NCBI RefSeq assembly: GCF_001571045.1
Contig: NZ_BCSV01000001.1
Span: 620,001 to 684,000, forward strand
Reading direction: 5' to 3'
Source of the DNA: Curtobacterium ammoniigenes NBRC 101786
Lineage (GTDB): Bacteria > Actinomycetota > Actinomycetes > Actinomycetales > Microbacteriaceae
DNA length: 64,000 nt
How positions within the stretch are numbered: the stretch's first letter is position 1; each line of letters starts with the position of its first letter. Below, piece by piece: positions 62,570 to 64,000 of the stretch. Below the pieces are notes generated by a model. It was not told where the DNA came from and made no database searches. It saw only the letters and a list, made by a program, of their open reading frames with translations. The position numbers and the translations under genes are program-made.

Positions 62570-63960
62570 AACTCTCCGACCGTCTCGCTGCGCTCGGCGA
62601 GACACCCGTCCTCGACCGGCGTGAGCCGCGTCCTCCCGTCCTCCCGACTGCCGCAGCCCACGTCCACGACGAGGAGCCTGCCGACGGACTGTCGTCCCTC
62701 AAAGCACGGGTCGGCACGGCACTGTTCGACCGGATGGGTGCGCGGTTGAACGACCCGAACCTGGTCGAGGACGACTTGCTGTCATCGGCGCGCGAGGTTC
62801 TGGCGGAGATCGTTGACGCGGAGAGCGTGCCGCTGACCGACGATGAGCGGCAACGCCTCGTGCGAGAAATCAGTGACGACGTCCTCGGGTACGGGCCGTT
62901 GCAGCCGCTTCTCGACGACCCGTCGCTCACCGAGGTCATGGTCAATGGGCCCGACCAGATCTTTGTCGAGCGCGGGGGGCGCCTGACGCTGAGCGGAAGC
63001 CGGTTCCGGTCCGAGGAGCAACTGCGCCGGGTCATCGAGAAGATCGTGTCCCGGGTCGGACGCCGCATCGACGAATCGTCGCCCCTGGTCGATGCGCGCC
63101 TGGAGGACGGCTCCCGCGTCAACGCGGTAATCCCACCGCTTGCCGTGAACGGTTCGTCGTTGACGATCCGAAAGTTCGCCGCGGACCCGCTCACGGTGTC
63201 GGACCTCATAACGTTCGGTTCACTCTCACCGCAGATGGCCGAACTGCTGAACGCCTGCGTGAAAGCACACCTGAATATCATCGTGTCCGGCGGTACCGGC
63301 ACCGGCAAAACGACGCTGCTGAACGTGCTGTCCTCGTTCATCCCAGACGGGGAACGGATCATCACGATCGAGGACGCCGTTGAGTTGCAGCTGCAGCAGG
63401 ATCACGTTGTTCGCCTCGAAAGCCGACCCGCGAACATCGAGGGGCGCGGCGAAGTGACCATCCGCGACCTGCTGCGCAACTCCCTCCGGATGCGACCCGA
63501 CCGCATCGTGGTCGGCGAGTGCCGTGGCGGCGAGGCGCTGGACATGCTCCAGGCCATGAACACGGGCCATGACGGGTCGCTCTCGACCGTGCACGCGAAC
63601 TCACCCCGTGACGCGATCGCGCGTCTTGAGACGCTCGTGCTCATGGCCGGCATGGACCTACCGCTCCGCGCGATCCGCGAGCAGATCGCGTCCGCGGTTC
63701 ACCTGATCGTGCAGCTGACGCGGATGCGCGATGGGAGCCGCCGCGTCACCCACATCACGGAAGTCCAGGGCATGGAAGGCGAGATCGTCACGCTCCAGGA
63801 CGCGTTCGTCTTCGACTACTCGGCGGGCATCGACGCGTCGGGACGGTTCCTCGGCAAGCCGGTCTCCACCGGCGTGCGCCCCCGGTTCCTCGATCGGCTC
63901 ATCGACCTCGGCATCGAGGTCTCGCCCGACGTGTTCGCCCTGCCGACGGACCGGCGGTAA
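62566..63960 (+). CDS. tadA: TadA/CpaF-type secretion ATPase
   Basis: The 464-residue ATPase has an N-terminal helical domain and a GspE-type core: Walker [15 protein letters not shown] (near residue 240), the [11 protein letters not shown] Asp box, Walker B-like [20 protein letters not shown] and the His box [15 protein letters not shown]. It powers pilus assembly at the inner membrane. It starts in a four-base overlap with the TadZ gene. Confidence 0.96.
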   Translation: MKLSDRLAALGETPVLDRREPRPPVLPTAAAHVHDEEPADGLSSLKARVGTALFDRMGARLNDPNLVEDDLLSSAREVLAEIVDAESVPLTDDERQRLVREISDDVLGYGPLQPLLDDPSLTEVMVNGPDQIFVERGGRLTLSGSRFRSEEQLRRVIEKIVSRVGRRIDESSPLVDARLEDGSRVNAVIPPLAVNGSSLTIRKFAADPLTVSDLITFGSLSPQMAELLNACVKAHLNIIVSGGTGTGKTTLLNVLSSFIPDGERIITIEDAVELQLQQDHVVRLESRPANIEGRGEVTIRDLLRNSLRMRPDRIVVGECRGGEALDMLQAMNTGHDGSLSTVHANSPRDAIARLETLVLMAGMDLPLRAIREQIASAVHLIVQLTRMRDGSRRVTHITEVQGMEGEIVTLQDAFVFDYSAGIDASGRFLGKPVSTGVRPRFLDRLIDLGIEVSPDVFALPTDRR

Positions 63961-63964
63961 GCGC

Positions 63965-64000
63965 ATGGTGTTCGTCGGCGCCGCCCTCATGGCCCTCGCC
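63965..64000 (+). CDS. start of TadB-like membrane protein, cut by the window edge
   Basis: ATG 63965 follows the ATPase stop by four bases and opens MVFVGAALMALA, a hydrophobic start as in TadB. Only 12 codons are seen; the call rests mainly on gene order. Confidence 0.5.
   Translation, partial: MVFVGAALMALA

Overview
The base composition, codon use and gene families indicate a high-GC actinobacterium, most likely a Microbacteriaceae-type organism (inference from protein character only; no marker gene is present). The window is a patchwork: mobile-element wreckage and defence genes on the left, two carbohydrate-use loci in the middle, a belt of gene fragments, and a Tad/Flp pilus operon running off the right edge.

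Positions 1-8400: a SIR2-fold gene cut by the window edge, then a nested set of insertion sequences. An IS3-family element (OrfA intact, OrfB cut) is split by an IS30-family element (CAG target duplication), whose transposase gene is in turn split by an IS110-family element. A second IS3-family element follows and supplies the upstream flank of a secreted-protein gene. Beyond it lie a 24-residue serine-resolvase start and a piece of ISL3 transposase.

Positions 8330-27535 are a defence-like accessory region: a DUF433/PIN-like toxin-antitoxin pair coupled to a third gene; an integrase-fold gene lacking the usual tyrosine; a dead AbiEii-like toxin gene; and a complete Wadjet operon (jetA-jetB-jetC-jetD, minus strand, all joined by 4-base overlaps). 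Two homologous arrays of 27-base repeats lie on either side of the Wadjet/AbiEii segment. A divergent pair with nuclease-like motifs follows. Next is a minus-strand cluster of proteins I cannot name, tightly overlapping from 26802 down to 23371; two members (23371-24312 and 27032-27535) share a C-terminal domain.

Positions 28048-48272 hold two sugar-utilisation loci. Locus 1: secreted BNR-repeat/ricin-lectin protein, divergent GH2 enzyme, LacI regulator and an ABC importer (binding protein, two permeases). Three copies of a 14-base palindrome (TTGCATCGTTGCAA type) mark a probable LacI regulon. Locus 2: LacI regulator, GH42 enzyme, binding protein, two permeases, a second GH42 enzyme and a Gfo/Idh/MocA oxidoreductase, with a different palindrome (ATGTTcTCGAtAACAT) ahead of the first GH42 gene. 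Neither importer locus contains an ATPase gene, so a shared MsiK/UgpC-type ATPase elsewhere is likely. A broken Phd/RelE-type pair and an orphan gene lie between the loci.

Positions 48273-52640 are gene-poor with fragments (NAD-epimerase start, integrase lacking its C-terminus, GNAT start) and a pentanucleotide repeat beside a small gene. Positions 52755-57546 carry three membrane proteins, one an acyltransferase-3. Positions 57673-64000 are a Tad pilus operon: small coupled gene, prepilin peptidase, Flp pilin, TadE-like, TadG-like, RcpC/CpaB, TadZ/CpaE, TadA/CpaF and the start of TadB.
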